Notes: generated by a model not told the origin, from the sequence alone. 45,425 nt of DNA from JBCCEJ01 sp039030335 (GCA_039030335.1 JBCCEJ010000049.1:1-45425), one strand, 5' to 3'. Shown: positions 23,883 to 32,452, numbered from the stretch's first letter. Made by a program: numbers and translations.

Positions 23883-24911
23883 TCAGGGCTCGGTGCGCTC
23901 TGGAATGATCACGACAATATCCTGGCGCTTATTCTTGTTGCGCAACAGCCGGCGGTAGATGGCGCTGCCCTTACCGTACGCAACCGCGTAATTCATCGCC
24001 GTATTGCCCTTGTGGTCAACTGCGTCCAACGACGCGCCCACTCCGAGCAGGGCATCCGCGGCCTGCGAGTTACCCGCCTGCGCGGCCAGCATCAGTAGAG
24101 TCCGGCCCCGGTCGTCACGTTGTCCGTGACGACGGCTCCGGGCGAGCAGCTGCCGCACCAGCTTCCCGTTCGAGCGCACCTGACTGACAGCCAGCATCAG
24201 CGGTGTCTCACCGCCGCGGCGCGGCATTTCCAAATCCGGGTCGGCACCTGCCTTGATGAGCGCAGTCACAACGCGCGAGTTGCCCCATTCAACCGCCAGT
24301 TCCAACGGGTAGAGGCCGTCCGCACTTGCGTTGACATTCACGCCGGTGCGGATGAGGTCCAGCGCAAGCCCGCGCCGGCGCTGGTGCAGTGCCGCGATGA
24401 GGGCCGAGACGGACGCCGGGGGAGGCTGCGTGCGCGCCGAACGCAGCGTGGTGAGATCGACGGCGGCAACGGCCTTGCACTGCGGCATGACGCGGCGAAG
24501 ACTGGCGGCGTCAAGCGCGTCGGTCTCACACGACCATTTCACGGCTGAACCTACACCGGCCAGCGAGGGCGCGACCCGCCACAGCATGACATCGGGTTCC
24601 TCGCCTTCGCCAACTTCTATAACGATGTTGCCATGGCGCACGGCCAGTGTCCGAATCGCACCGCCGGCGAACGACGCCGGCGCCCCCAGCCCGAGTGCGC
24701 GGTTGTCCTCCGGCAGATGCCCGTACTCTGCGTAGTGGGTCGTTACAACACGCTTGACCATGCTCGCTTCGGCAGCCGCTTCGGCGAGTAGCGCACCGTC
24801 CATGAAGCGCTGTTGCTGGCTGTCGAACAGCCACTTCTGCATTGACATGATGAGGCCGTAGGCGAGTATCAGGGCGCCAAACGCGATGCCGATTGCCTTG
24901 GCCGGATGCAT
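23883..24911 (-). CDS. Membrane-anchored fusion of type IV pilin-like domain and ankyrin repeats
   Basis: A 342-residue protein with three parts. Residues 5-24 are one transmembrane segment (IGIAFGALILAYGLIMSM). Residues about 45-146 match the globular region of type IV pilins: VKRVVTTHYAEYGHLPEDN, then AIRTLAVRHGNIVIEVGEG, and a terminal Cys pair (SAVKWSCE, C128; VMPQC, C145) like the pilin D-region disulfide. Residues about 165-325 hold ankyrin repeats (GLYPLELAVEWGNSRVVTAL, GRTLLMLAAQAGNSQAADAL, GNTAMNYAVAYGKGS). There is no prepilin peptidase site (G-FTLIE), so it is not assembled as a normal pilin. It follows the DUF4124 gene by 18 bases and is probably cotranscribed. A role in surface or periplasmic protein contacts is inferred. 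Confidence 0.8.
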   Translation of the reverse strand: MHPAKAIGIAFGALILAYGLIMSMQKWLFDSQQQRFMDGALLAEAAAEASMVKRVVTTHYAEYGHLPEDNRALGLGAPASFAGGAIRTLAVRHGNIVIEVGEGEEPDVMLWRVAPSLAGVGSAVKWSCETDALDAASLRRVMPQCKAVAAVDLTTLRSARTQPPPASVSALIAALHQRRRGLALDLIRTGVNVNASADGLYPLELAVEWGNSRVVTALIKAGADPDLEMPRRGGETPLMLAVSQVRSNGKLVRQLLARSRRHGQRDDRGRTLLMLAAQAGNSQAADALLGVGASLDAVDHKGNTAMNYAVAYGKGSAIYRRLLRNKNKRQDIVVIIPERTEP

Positions 24912-24929
24912 CGATGAACCGGAGCTGCG

Positions 24930-25637
24930 CTACTCGTCCGAGATGAGTTTCACATCACGCCCTGACCGGCGGATGGTTTTCTTCAGCTTGCGCAATTCCC
25001 GATCGAACGGCCTCACGCACTTCAGGTAGGCACGGTACTCATCATCCACGACGATCACACCCTCTCGATTGTTCGAGCCGCAGGTCTGCACCTTCTGAAC
25101 CTCGACCTTGCGCTGCAGCGCGACCAGTTTGTCGTGGTGCGCCAGAATGCTACTCCGATCGTCTTCCAGCGTGGCGAGTTGCTGTTCGGCCCACTGGATC
25201 TGGCACTCACGCTCGGCGACCGTCTTGTCGTACCGGCCGAGCTGCTTTTTGAACGAGCTCCGCGCGGATCTAGACGCATTGCGCTTGATGTACTTCTCGC
25301 GCTGTTCGTTCTGATGTTCGATGTTCTCCTTCCAGCTTTCGATCTGATAGCGCAGGTTCGAGATATTGACCGCGGCGTTGTCCGACTGCTTCGGTAACTT
25401 GCTGTCGCCGCAGTACAAACCGCGCACCTTCTTACGGACCTTGACAACCTTGCGGGCATTGACATTCATTGTGCTGGACTGCTGCGCGGACTTCGGCGGC
25501 GGCTTCTGGCTGTAGTGCACATTGCCTTGCGCATCCACCCACTTGTAGGTCTTGGCGAGCCCGGTCGGGACGTTTGCGCAAAGCAGCGCCGCAACCACCC
25601 ACACCCATCCAGCCGTGCTACGCGTCATCTTAAACAT
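24930..25637 (-). CDS. DUF4124 domain protein with long coiled coil
   Basis: A 235-residue exported protein. Residues 1-28 are a signal peptide (WVWVVAALLCANVPTGLA). Residues about 29-50 are the DUF4124 unit, YKWVDAQGNVHYSQKPPP, a small beta motif common in gammaproteobacterial envelope proteins. The remainder is strongly charged and helical (residues 90-190), including an NEQREKYIKRN stretch and many Lys/Gln heptads. Four Cys residues are present in the mature part (about 76, 145, 187 and 208), so disulfides are possible. Function is unknown. Two near-equal ATG starts three codons apart are possible. It is upstream of, and likely cotranscribed with, the pilin-ankyrin gene. Confidence 0.8.
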   Translation of the reverse strand: MFKMTRSTAGWVWVVAALLCANVPTGLAKTYKWVDAQGNVHYSQKPPPKSAQQSSTMNVNARKVVKVRKKVRGLYCGDSKLPKQSDNAAVNISNLRYQIESWKENIEHQNEQREKYIKRNASRSARSSFKKQLGRYDKTVAERECQIQWAEQQLATLEDDRSSILAHHDKLVALQRKVEVQKVQTCGSNNREGVIVVDDEYRAYLKCVRPFDRELRKLKKTIRRSGRDVKLISDE

Positions 25638-25693
25638 CTGCCCAGACTCTCATCCTCCGTCCATTATAGGGAACCTGACGGCGACGTAGCGTG

Positions 25694-27175
25694 CTAGGGT
25701 CCGACGCCCGCAAGGCCGGTTTCCGACAGCGCTTTCGCGCCGTTCGAATAGCGATCGAATTCGAGCACAACGCTCAGCCCGGGGGCATTGTCGAACAACA
25801 TGAGACGCGCTCCATGGTGCCTGGCGACGGCCGCCACCAGCGCCAGACCAAGTCCGTGCCCAGGCGTCGCACGGCTGGCGTCTGTACGAAAGAACCGCTC
25901 AGTTACCCGTCCGTGCAGTTCACCGGGTATCCCCGGCCCGTCATCCACGATGCTCAGTTCCACGACGCCCGGGCGCGTGCGGCTCTCGATCAATACTTCG
26001 CCACCGTGTGGGGTGAACTTGAGCGCGTTATCGAGCAGATTCGCCAGGGCTTGAAACAGGAGGTCGCGATCGCCGCGCACGACCGTGTCCGGTACGGAGC
26101 GCTGGCGCAGCCGGATGCCCCGGTCATCGGCTGCCGCTTCATAGAGTTCAAACAGGTCGGCGGAAAGGCCCGCTACGTCCACTTCATCGCTTACCAGTTC
26201 TATCTGCCCCGATTCCAGCCGGGCGATGCGCAGCAGTGCGCCAAACGCGCTCAGCAGCTGGTCGGTATCTTCCACGGCAGAATCGACCAGCGCATGAGCT
26301 TGCGTGCCGACGCCGACCTCACCGCGCACCGCCTCCAGCCGATTGCGCAACCGCGTCAACGGTGTACGGAGATCGTGGGCCACGTTGTCCGAAACCTGGC
26401 GAACGCTAGCCATCAGGCGCTCGATCTCATCGAGCATCCGATTCAGGTTGCCGGCCAGCTCGTCGAAATCGTCGTGGCGTGGCCCGACCGGCACGCGGCG
26501 ACTCAGGTCGCCGGCCATGATCTCGCGGCTGGTCGCGTTGATCTGACCGAGTCTGCGCAAGATGCCGCGGCTCGTCAGCAGTCCTCCCAGCACGGCCAGC
26601 GCGAGGGTCAGCGCGAGCGACCAGGCTGACGCGGTCACCACGAGGTGCCGCACGTCACGCAACTCCTGGATATCGCGGCCGACCAGCAGGCGCAAACCGC
26701 CATCCAGTTGAAAAGTACGTGCGCGGGTGACCCGGGCGTCGTTCCCGGCACTGAAGTCGAACTCCACCCAGCCGTCCGCGGCGTGGCGCACTTCGGGCCA
26801 CCGGTCCAGATTCCCGGCCAGCGCCCGGTATTGAGGATCGGCGAACAGGTACACGGATTTACCATCCGGATCGCGCCGAATCCGGTCGGCAATGACCCGC
26901 GTCAGCCGCTCGAGACCTTCGCGCCGATATTGCTCGGCCAATCCCTCGATCTCGGCCTCGATGGTGGCGTCGGCCTGACGCGCCATGAGACCGGCCGTGG
27001 CCCAGTAGAGAAAGCCGAGCAGCAGGATCACCGAGAGACCGAAAACGGCGCAATACAGTACCGTCAGCCGCAGCGTCGTGGAACTGATGAGGCGCGAGCG
27101 CGCGGCCCGCGCGGATGCCGTCACCGGAGTGCGCACGCGAGTGGCGTCGGAGCGGTTGCGTACCAGCCGCGGCAC
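25694..27175 (-). CDS. Two-component sensor histidine kinase
   Basis: A 493-residue membrane kinase. TM1 is about residues 38-60 (LTVLYCAVFGLSVILLLGFLYW) and TM2 about 180-200, enclosing a periplasmic sensor region of about 120 residues with no named fold that I recognise. A HAMP domain follows (202-255), then the H-box SDNVAHDLRTPLTRL with phospho-acceptor H267. The ATPase domain has the N box NLLDNALKFTP (N383), G1 DDGPGIP and G2 GHGLGLALV. It starts 4 bases after the response regulator stop and is its partner. The regulator and the upstream htrA gene suggest envelope-stress sensing; the signal is unknown. Confidence 0.93.
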   Translation of the reverse strand: MPRLVRNRSDATRVRTPVTASARAARSRLISSTTLRLTVLYCAVFGLSVILLLGFLYWATAGLMARQADATIEAEIEGLAEQYRREGLERLTRVIADRIRRDPDGKSVYLFADPQYRALAGNLDRWPEVRHAADGWVEFDFSAGNDARVTRARTFQLDGGLRLLVGRDIQELRDVRHLVVTASAWSLALTLALAVLGGLLTSRGILRRLGQINATSREIMAGDLSRRVPVGPRHDDFDELAGNLNRMLDEIERLMASVRQVSDNVAHDLRTPLTRLRNRLEAVRGEVGVGTQAHALVDSAVEDTDQLLSAFGALLRIARLESGQIELVSDEVDVAGLSADLFELYEAAADDRGIRLRQRSVPDTVVRGDRDLLFQALANLLDNALKFTPHGGEVLIESRTRPGVVELSIVDDGPGIPGELHGRVTERFFRTDASRATPGHGLGLALVAAVARHHGARLMLFDNAPGLSVVLEFDRYSNGAKALSETGLAGVGP

Positions 27176-27179
27176 GGGA

Positions 27180-27872
27180 TCATGTCGTGCTCTCCGCCGT
27201 CGCCGCTCGCAGAACGTAACCGGCTCCGCGGACGGTGTGCAGTAGTTGCGTGTCGAAATCGCGGTCGATCTTCGCGCGCAGCCGGCTCATGTGAACATCG
27301 ATGACGTTGGTCTGCGGGTCGAAGTGATAGCCCCAGACCTGTTCCAGCAGCATCGTGCGCGTCACCACCTGGCCGGCATTGCGCATCAGCATCTCCAACA
27401 GGCTGAACTCACGCGGCTGCAGCGCGATCACGCGGCCGGCGCGCCGAACCTGTCGCCCGAGCAAATCCATCTCCAGGTCATTTACCGCCAGGCTGGTGGT
27501 CTGCGCTTCGCTGGAGCCGCGCCGTACCAGCGCTTCCAGTCTGGCGAGCAGTTCCGCGAAAGCGAACGGCTTGGTCAGATAATCGTCGCTCCCGGCCTGC
27601 AACCCCTCAACCCGGTCTTCGACCTCGCCGAGAGCGCTCAGAATCAGGACGGGCACTGCGATCTGACTCGCACGCAGCGTACGCAGGACGGTCAATCCGT
27701 CGACGCCTGGCAGCATGCGATCGAGCACGACCGCGTCGTATGACTCGGTCGTTGCGAGGAACAATCCGTCCTTGCCATCAGCTGCGCTGTCGACGCTGTG
27801 TCCGGCTTCGGCGAGACCCTTCAGCAGGTAGGCATTCAGGGTGGCGTCGTCTTCGATGACCAGAATACGCAT
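27180..27872 (-). CDS. OmpR-family response regulator
   Basis: A 230-residue transcription factor. The receiver domain (1-115) has the acidic pair in LVIEDDATL, phospho-acceptor D51 in AVVLDRMLPGVDG, and switch Lys K101 in YLTKPFAFAEL. The winged-helix DNA-binding domain (about 130-225) shows LQPREFSLLEMLMRNAGQVV and VIDVHMSRLRAKID, then TVRGAGYVL. It lies directly before its kinase gene and 145 bases after htrA, on the same strand. Probable targets are htrA and its own operon, but no binding repeat was recognised. Closest in layout to CusR/CopR/QseB types; the ligand response cannot be deduced. Confidence 0.94.
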   Translation of the reverse strand: MRILVIEDDATLNAYLLKGLAEAGHSVDSAADGKDGLFLATTESYDAVVLDRMLPGVDGLTVLRTLRASQIAVPVLILSALGEVEDRVEGLQAGSDDYLTKPFAFAELLARLEALVRRGSSEAQTTSLAVNDLEMDLLGRQVRRAGRVIALQPREFSLLEMLMRNAGQVVTRTMLLEQVWGYHFDPQTNVIDVHMSRLRAKIDRDFDTQLLHTVRGAGYVLRAATAESTT

Positions 27873-27947
27873 GCGTAAGCCTTAGATGGCTGTCGTATGA
27901 ACCAACCGGCGAGGCCCGGAGGCCGCGCCGGGGGGCAAATCCGGCCG

Positions 27948-27980
27948 GCCGGCGCCAGAGCAAAGCGCTCCGGGGCCGGC
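27948..27980. repeat. GC-rich hairpin between htrA and the response regulator
   Basis: GCCGGC at 27948-27953 pairs with GCCGGC at 27975-27980. An inner stem of CCAGAGC with GCTCCGG (one G-T pair) closes on an AAAGC loop. There is no T tract. It may attenuate read-through from htrA into the regulator-kinase genes, or stabilise the htrA transcript. Confidence 0.45.
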
Positions 27981-28017
27981 GCGCGCCGTTGTCCTGAATG
28001 TCAGGCCTCGCGCCGCG

Positions 28018-29538
28018 TCACGCAATGGCCAGCGCGACGAACCGCCGCGTGCCGCGTTGGTCCCGCACCAGCAATAACATCGAACCGGCCTCGCCTGCAC
28101 GCGCCGCGACGATCGACTGAGCGAAGTCCGACGGGACTCGCAACGCTCGAGACGACGCCCGTTCGATCACCATGCCGGGGCGCAGACCGGCGCGCGCCGC
28201 GGGACTGCCGGCCTTCAGGCCAGTCACCACGAGCCCGGTGCCGGGCTCGAGCCCGTATCGCTGGCGCAAATCCTCGCTGACCGACGCCACCTGCACCCCC
28301 ACGCTCTCGACGGTGTCCTCGAGTTGCGCGGGCGCCGGACCGGCAGCCTGGCCGGAATCGGCCAACGTGCCAATCTCTGCCTTGACGACCAGCGACTCGC
28401 CTCCCCGCCAGACCGAGAGTTCGACGTCGGTGCCGGCCGCGGTGGTGGCGATCAGCCGCGGCAGATCCCGCATCTGCGCCACTTTGCGGTCCCCAACCGC
28501 CGTGATCACGTCGCCCACGGCCAGACCAGCGGCCGCGGCGGGGCCGCCCGGGCTGACCTCCGTGACCAGTGCGCCAGCGGCGCGCTTCAGGCCCAGGCTC
28601 TCTGCCAGCGCCGGCGTCAGTGCCTGGATCTGGACACCCAGCCAGCCGCGCGCGACTTTGCCGTCGTCTCTGAGGTCGTCGATCACAGCGGTTGCGAGAG
28701 CCGCTGGCACGGCGAAGCCGATTCCGACGTTGCCGCCATTGGGGGAGTAGATGGCGGTGTTTACGCCGATCACCTCGCCTGCTGTGTTGAACAATGCGCC
28801 ACCTGAATTGCCACGGTTGATCGACGCATCGATCTGCAGAAAATCATCGTAGGGCCCGGCGTTTATGTCACGTCCCCGGGCCGAGATGATGCCCGCTGTG
28901 TAGGTCCCGCCCAGACCGAACGGGCTGCCGACGGCGATGACCCAGTCGCCGACGCGCGCCTGCTCGGAATCACCGAAGCGCACGGGTCGCAGCGGCTCGT
29001 CCGTCGCGATCTTGAGCAGCGCGAGGTCGGTGCGCGCATCGGTACCATGCACCTTCGCCTGCACGCGGGTGCCATCGTGCAGCACGACCTGGATGTCGTC
29101 CGCATGCTCGATAACGTGATGGTTCGTCACGATGTAGCCGTCGTCACTCACGACGAATCCGGACCCCACCCCCCTGCTCGATGGCGCGCCGTCGCGCTCG
29201 AAGAACCGCCGCAGCGGATGAGACCTCGGCAACGACTGTAAATCCAAACCGGCCGGGGCTCGTCCTTGCACGAGGACGCCGACGACGCTCGGCCGCGTTG
29301 CGTCCACCAAATCGGCAAAGCTCGCCGGCAAACCGCCGGCTGCCGTGGTGCCATTGGCGCTCAGTTGCGGCAGAGAAGCTTCGACGGCCGCGCGATCAGA
29401 CGCGACGGAACCGATAGCGAGTCCCACCGCGAGGCCTACGGCACCGAGTCGGGCCGCGCCGCTGGCGGCAATTCGACGCGCCAGACCTGACTCAAGGCGA
29501 CGAGGGCGCGTTGCTGGTGTATTCCGGTTTGCGGTCAT
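28018..29538 (-). CDS. HtrA/DegP-family periplasmic serine protease with two PDZ domains
   Basis: A 506-residue envelope protease of the Deg family that degrades misfolded proteins. Residues about 30-50 are a hydrophobic export signal or anchor, after an unusually Arg-rich N-terminus. The protease domain (70-290) has the triad H141 (TNHHVIE), D171 (DARTDLALLKI) and S245 (NRGNSGGALF). Two PDZ domains follow: residues about 295-385 (GWLGVQIQALTPALAESLGL) and about 405-500 (VGVQVASVSEDLRQRYGLEP). CAGGAG lies 10 bases before the ATG at 29538. It is the first gene of an htrA-regulator-kinase set, which suggests stress control. The gene at 29807 is transcribed away from it. Confidence 0.93.
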   Translation of the reverse strand: MTANRNTPATRPRRLESGLARRIAASGAARLGAVGLAVGLAIGSVASDRAAVEASLPQLSANGTTAAGGLPASFADLVDATRPSVVGVLVQGRAPAGLDLQSLPRSHPLRRFFERDGAPSSRGVGSGFVVSDDGYIVTNHHVIEHADDIQVVLHDGTRVQAKVHGTDARTDLALLKIATDEPLRPVRFGDSEQARVGDWVIAVGSPFGLGGTYTAGIISARGRDINAGPYDDFLQIDASINRGNSGGALFNTAGEVIGVNTAIYSPNGGNVGIGFAVPAALATAVIDDLRDDGKVARGWLGVQIQALTPALAESLGLKRAAGALVTEVSPGGPAAAAGLAVGDVITAVGDRKVAQMRDLPRLIATTAAGTDVELSVWRGGESLVVKAEIGTLADSGQAAGPAPAQLEDTVESVGVQVASVSEDLRQRYGLEPGTGLVVTGLKAGSPAARAGLRPGMVIERASSRALRVPSDFAQSIVAARAGEAGSMLLLVRDQRGTRRFVALAIA

Positions 29539-29673
29539 GGTTGCGATTCTCCTGGGTAGCGATGATTTCTACGGTCCGATTGAGCGGACATGATCGAGAA
29601 GGCTAATCGCAACGACATGGGGTCGCAGTTAACAAGACATTACCGATTGTTCATGTCGCTGTTTCCGAATTCA

Positions 29674-29701
29674 TTTAACCGTCGCGCCGGTCTGTTATCC
29701 T
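29674..29701 (+). promoter_or_regulatory. Possible sigma-70-like promoter of the HTH-receiver gene
   Basis: TTTAAC at 29674-29679 and TATCCT at 29696-29701 are separated by 16 bases, in the most A+T-rich part of the 268-base gap between htrA and the HTH-receiver gene. The match to consensus is only fair and the leader would be about 100 bases long. Confidence 0.3.
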
Positions 29702-29806
29702 ACCGATCGGATGCGTGAGATCACGCAGTCAGAGTAAGTACCCAGCACCGCTCTCAGCCAAGGCAGGCACCACGCGCCGGCTGCTGGATTTGGGGGAGAG
29801 TGAGTC

Positions 29807-30394
29807 TTGGCAAAGGCCGCGCGGTCGCGTCCGTACATGACGCCAAAAGAAGTGGCAGCGGAGTTGATGGTGACGCCGGAAACGGTGCGCCTGTGGGTTC
29901 AGAAAGGCCTGCTCAAGGCCGAGTTGACGGCGGGTGGTCACCGGCGCTTCAAGCCCGAAGACGTCACCGCGTTTGCGCGCAGCCGCCGCAGCCGCAATCC
30001 TGACGACCCCCTACGGTTGCTCATCGTCGACGACGAGAGACAGATCGTTGAAATGCTCTACGACCTGTTCGAGACCTCTGACTTCCCGGTCGTCTGCGAC
30101 TCGGCGACGTCGGGTTTCGAGGCGGGCCGCAAGGTCGTATCGTTCAGCCCCGACGTGATGCTGCTCGACCTGATGATGCCCGGCATCGACGGCTTCGAGG
30201 TCTGTGCTCAGGTGCACGCCGACCGATCTCGCCACGTGCACGTGATCGCCATGACGGGCTTCTACAGCCCTGATAACGTGGAACGGGTGCTGGCGGCGGG
30301 GGCCGCGGCCTGTCTCCCGAAGCCGCTCGACCTGGGGCATCTGGAGCACTACCTCCGCGAGCTCGCGCCGCGGCCGGCAGCCAACACCGCCTGA
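29807..30394 (+). CDS. MerR/excisionase-type HTH fused to receiver domain
   Basis: A 195-residue regulator with its DNA-binding domain first. Residues about 10-58 are a helix-turn-helix of the MerR/excisionase type (MTPKEVAAELMVTPETVRLW, then GGHRRFKPEDV). Residues about 69-180 form a receiver domain with D75 and D76 (LLIVDDERQ), phospho-acceptor D121 (VMLLDLMMPGIDG), T150 (AMTGF) and K172 (LPKPLD). All residues for phosphotransfer are present. The order is the reverse of OmpR-type regulators. The start is a TTG at 29807 with a GGGGGAG site 8 bases upstream; an ATG at residue 11 is possible but would remove only flexible residues. No kinase gene is adjacent on this strand. Confidence 0.85.
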   Translation: MAKAARSRPYMTPKEVAAELMVTPETVRLWVQKGLLKAELTAGGHRRFKPEDVTAFARSRRSRNPDDPLRLLIVDDERQIVEMLYDLFETSDFPVVCDSATSGFEAGRKVVSFSPDVMLLDLMMPGIDGFEVCAQVHADRSRHVHVIAMTGFYSPDNVERVLAAGAAACLPKPLDLGHLEHYLRELAPRPAANTA

Positions 30395-30396
30395 GC

Positions 30397-30417
30397 GCCG
30401 GCACGCCCGGTGCCGGC
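30397..30417. terminator. Strong hairpin between convergent genes
   Basis: GCCGGCAC and GTGCCGGC form a perfect 8-bp stem with a 5-base loop, 3 bases after the HTH-receiver stop codon and before the stop of the minus-strand dehydrogenase gene. It is perfectly symmetric and could serve both directions, but there is no T tract. Confidence 0.5.
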
Positions 30418-30426
30418 AGCGCAACG

Positions 30427-31269
30427 CTACGCATCGTCGGACGCTATGGCGGCATAGATCTCCGCCGGGTCGGCGTCGAAATCGTCTTTGAACCGCTCGA
30501 GAGAGCTGTACAACTCGGCCGCTCCGGTGTGGAACCCGGGCGTCAGGCCCGATGCCGTCATGGTCGCCGCGATCTCCTCCATCTCGCCGATGAACCGCCA
30601 GGCCTTGTGGGCATTTCCAGTGGCGGCCTGGTCGCTGCGGTTTCGCACACCTGGTTGGGATATATCCCATTCATCCAGCAAGGCGCCTTCGACCTGACAG
30701 GCGCGCGCCAGCGCACGAACATTCATCAGCAGTGCGGAAGACGCCTTAGTCCACCCGGCGTACGCCATTTTCAGCGCGGAGGCTGATGTCGAATTGTGTG
30801 ACGAATCCAGTACCCGTGCGTCCATGACAGAGCCGCCGAACAAAGACTGCACATCAGCCGCGCGCGAGCCGGCCAGGTACAGTCTGGCATCGCCGCGCTC
30901 CCGGGGCGGTGGCCCGATGATCCCGCCATCGACGTACGCAGCACCAGCGGCAGTAACCGCGTCAGCGACGTCAGCCGCGGTCATCGGAGAGACCGCGTTC
31001 AGATCGGCGTACAGCCCCCGGAACCCAAATGCCGCTACGGACCGCGCGGTTGCGAGCGCGGATGCGGGAGGCACCACGGACAGCACGACGTCGGCGACGG
31101 CCAGGGCCTCCTGCAGTGACCCACTATCGACCAGGCCAGCGCGTTCGGCCCGCTCCCGGGTCGCAGGGCCGCGCCCTTCGCTCACCCATCGGACCACGGT
31201 GGCTCCGGCCCACGCAGCGAAACCGACCCGCTCACCCATCTGGCCAGGATTCAGCAGTACTACCTGCAT
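30427..31269 (-). CDS. NAD(P)-dependent oxidoreductase, DUF1932 type
   Basis: A 280-residue relative of 6-phosphogluconate and beta-hydroxyacid dehydrogenases. The nucleotide motif is slightly altered: VVLLNPGQMGERVGFAAW (the usual GxGxMG appears as NPGQMG). The middle has LYADLNAVSP and YVDGGIIGPPPRERGDARLY, and the C-terminal DUF1932 region has SASALKMAYAGWTKASSALL, where K is the likely catalytic Lys. The substrate is unknown. The ATG at 31269 is chosen because GGGAG lies 9 bases upstream and the Rossmann fold then starts at residue 2. It is divergent from the HMG-CoA-lyase-type gene, with 233 bases between. Confidence 0.82.
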   Translation of the reverse strand: MQVVLLNPGQMGERVGFAAWAGATVVRWVSEGRGPATRERAERAGLVDSGSLQEALAVADVVLSVVPPASALATARSVAAFGFRGLYADLNAVSPMTAADVADAVTAAGAAYVDGGIIGPPPRERGDARLYLAGSRAADVQSLFGGSVMDARVLDSSHNSTSASALKMAYAGWTKASSALLMNVRALARACQVEGALLDEWDISQPGVRNRSDQAATGNAHKAWRFIGEMEEIAATMTASGLTPGFHTGAAELYSSLERFKDDFDADPAEIYAAIASDDA

Positions 31270-31502
31270 CGAACATTTCTCCCAATCGACAAGGTCCCGC
31301 GGCTGGCGACCGAAACGGCTCGCCGGCAGCTCAATCGGTTTATTGAAACATGCGCCGGGCGGGCATCGCAGCCATCCCCAACGCGCCACCAGCCGGCCGT
31401 CCGTCCGCCGTCATGGCGCCGGGTGATAAACTGCCGGACCGTCGACCAATGCGGTCACCCATGACCGGGTGCACGCCGCCCCGCCCCGAGGGAGTAGCTA
31501 CC

Positions 31503-32441
31503 ATGACACGTCCTACGTCCGTTCAAGTAACTGAAGTCGGAACCCGAGATGGCTTCCAGGCCGAATCCCAGTTCGTCCCGACGGCGACCAAAGTCCGGCT
31601 TATCAACGAGCTGATCGCGGCGGGTATCCCGCGCATCGAATTTTCGTCGTTTGTCTCGCCGCGCGCGATTCCGCAACTGTCCGACGCAGTCGACGTCCTG
31701 GCCGGAATCGACCGTTCGCATGGCACCACCCTGGCCGCGCTCGTGCCGAACCCGCGCGGCGCCGCACGCGCGGCAGAAGCTGGTGTCGACCAGATGGTCG
31801 TCTTCATCTCGGCTTCCGAAAGTCATAATCAGAAGAACGTCAACCGCAGTATCGATGAATCGCTCAGCGGTCTTGACGAGATCATGCGAATCGCCTCGAT
31901 CGACGGGGTCGACATGCACGGCGCGATCCCGACGTCGTTTGGCTGTCCGTTCGAAGGGAACGTGCCGCTCGACAATCTCGGCAAGGTGGTCGCCAGCTAT
32001 CGCGACGCGGGTATCAAAAGTATCGGACTCGGCGATACAACCGGCATGGCGACACCGACCCTGGTAACGGACACCTGCCGCTATCTGCAGGACCGCTTCC
32101 CGGACATCCGCATCGTGCTGCACTTTCACAACACGCGCGGCATCGGGTTGTGCAACGTCATGGCCGGGTTGGATGAAGGCATCGATGCCTACGAATCGGC
32201 GTTTGGCGGGCTCGGCGGATGTCCGTTTGCACCAGGCGCAACGGGCAACATATGCACCGAGGATCTCGTGTTCCTGTTGCATGAAATGGGCATCGAAACG
32301 GGCGTGGACATCCGCGCACTCTGCTCGATCGCGCGCGACGTGGAGGGTGTCATCGGTCGTGAACTGCCGGGCCAGGTCATGAAAGCCGGGCTGCGAGAAG
32401 ACATCTATAAGATGGACGAAGGCGCGACGGCAGTCGGCTAG
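31503..32441 (+). CDS. Hydroxymethylglutaryl-CoA lyase family protein
   Basis: A 312-residue TIM-barrel lyase that in known members cleaves 3-hydroxy-3-methylglutaryl-CoA to acetoacetate and acetyl-CoA, the end of leucine breakdown. The metal-binding Asp is in EVGTRDGFQ, the metal His in VLHFHNTRGIG, and the signature GGLGGCPFAPGATGNICTED contains the catalytic Cys. GGGAG lies 8 bases before the ATG (31503). No leucine-pathway partners (liuA-D) are nearby, so a related 3-hydroxyacyl-CoA or citramalyl-type substrate is possible. The following dehydratase-like gene begins 11 bases after its stop, so they form an operon. Confidence 0.87.
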   Translation: MTRPTSVQVTEVGTRDGFQAESQFVPTATKVRLINELIAAGIPRIEFSSFVSPRAIPQLSDAVDVLAGIDRSHGTTLAALVPNPRGAARAAEAGVDQMVVFISASESHNQKNVNRSIDESLSGLDEIMRIASIDGVDMHGAIPTSFGCPFEGNVPLDNLGKVVASYRDAGIKSIGLGDTTGMATPTLVTDTCRYLQDRFPDIRIVLHFHNTRGIGLCNVMAGLDEGIDAYESAFGGLGGCPFAPGATGNICTEDLVFLLHEMGIETGVDIRALCSIARDVEGVIGRELPGQVMKAGLREDIYKMDEGATAVG

Positions 32442-32452
32442 GGCGCGACCGC

